A program made the translations under genes and the position numbers. 62,910 nucleotides of DNA from assembly GCA_021413865.1 (NCBI GenBank), contig JAIOPN010000050.1, forward strand, positions 1-62,910, given 5' to 3'. The stretch comes from Planctomycetota bacterium (GTDB lineage: Bacteria; Planctomycetota; Phycisphaerae; Phycisphaerales; Phycisphaeraceae). The notes under the pieces were generated by a model. The model ran no database searches. It was not told the DNA's origin and saw nothing but the letters and a program-made list of their open reading frames with translations. This document shows, in pieces, positions 62,848 through 62,910 of the stretch. How positions within the stretch are numbered: position 1 is the first letter of the stretch; each line of letters begins with the position of its first letter.

Positions 62848-62910
62848 CTACTCGGCAAGCAGTCCGTAGATCTTCTTGCGAGCCTCGACGAGAATCGCCG
62901 TGGCGGCGTC
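62848..62910 (-). CDS. 3' end of an unidentified gene (runs off right edge)
   Basis: The minus strand ends with an open frame of 20 codons (DAATAILVEARKKIYGLLAE) followed by TAG at 62848-62850. The residues are helical and do not identify a family. The gene continues beyond the window. Confidence 0.55.
   Translation of the reverse strand, partial: DAATAILVEARKKIYGLLAE

Overview
The window is GC-rich DNA with long, tightly packed operons, often joined by 4-bp ATGA or GTGA stop/start overlaps. Several features point to a member of Planctomycetota, probably class Phycisphaerae. These are paralogous neutral-ceramidase-like proteins, DUF4091 and DUF4432 proteins, PhyH-like oxygenases, long prepilin-like proteins with an oversized GspK-like member, and many families of palindromic intergenic repeats. 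The lineage is inferred from gene content and style; no rRNA is present to confirm it.

Left edge (1-1120): the 5' end of an ISL3-type transposase runs off the window. Its element end abuts a serine-recombinase gene that has lost its catalytic domain. A bidirectional terminator and a tRNA-Ser(CGA) follow. This looks like a mobile-element scar next to a tRNA.

1225-20800 is a catabolic and accessory region. It holds a ceramidase-like hydrolase, an amidohydrolase, a galactonate-dehydratase-like enolase-superfamily enzyme, a low-GC membrane protein, and an island of palindromic repeats (6182-7832). Then comes a plus-strand run: zinc alcohol dehydrogenase, Gfo/Idh/MocA oxidoreductase, two tandem PhyH-like proteins with an HxG instead of HxD motif, a DUF433/DUF5615 toxin-antitoxin pair, a cupin_8/JmjC-like oxygenase and an ATP/ADP-translocase-like transporter. 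A bicupin, P5C dehydrogenase, a second ceramidase-like protein and a DUF4091 protein complete it.

20804-32658 is mostly housekeeping: a DMT-type transporter, TyrS, citrate synthase, a small metallopeptidase, TsaD and a CtpA-type protease. It also has a three-gene operon (L-arabinokinase-like GHMP kinase, inositol-monophosphatase-like phosphatase, GalU-like nucleotidyltransferase) that could be a sugar activation module, then a membrane C39-like peptidase and a thioesterase.

32655-40118 holds a HEAT-repeat exported protein, an ABC-2 exporter whose permease is an internally duplicated fusion, its ATPase, a large exported/membrane protein and a HIT hydrolase. 40212-56593 is one minus-strand type IV pilus/type II secretion cluster: two GspE/PilB ATPases with tandem MshEN-like N-termini, PilT, GspF/PilC, five prepilin-like proteins, and a 1566-residue GspK-like protein closed by a strong terminator. 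No secretin, prepilin peptidase or GspL/M is in the window.

The right end (56779-62910) carries a heparinase II/III-like protein divergent from the pilus cluster, a DUF4432 protein, an FmdB/YjbQ/Rsm22 operon, a cyclophilin, and the 3' end of an unidentified gene.
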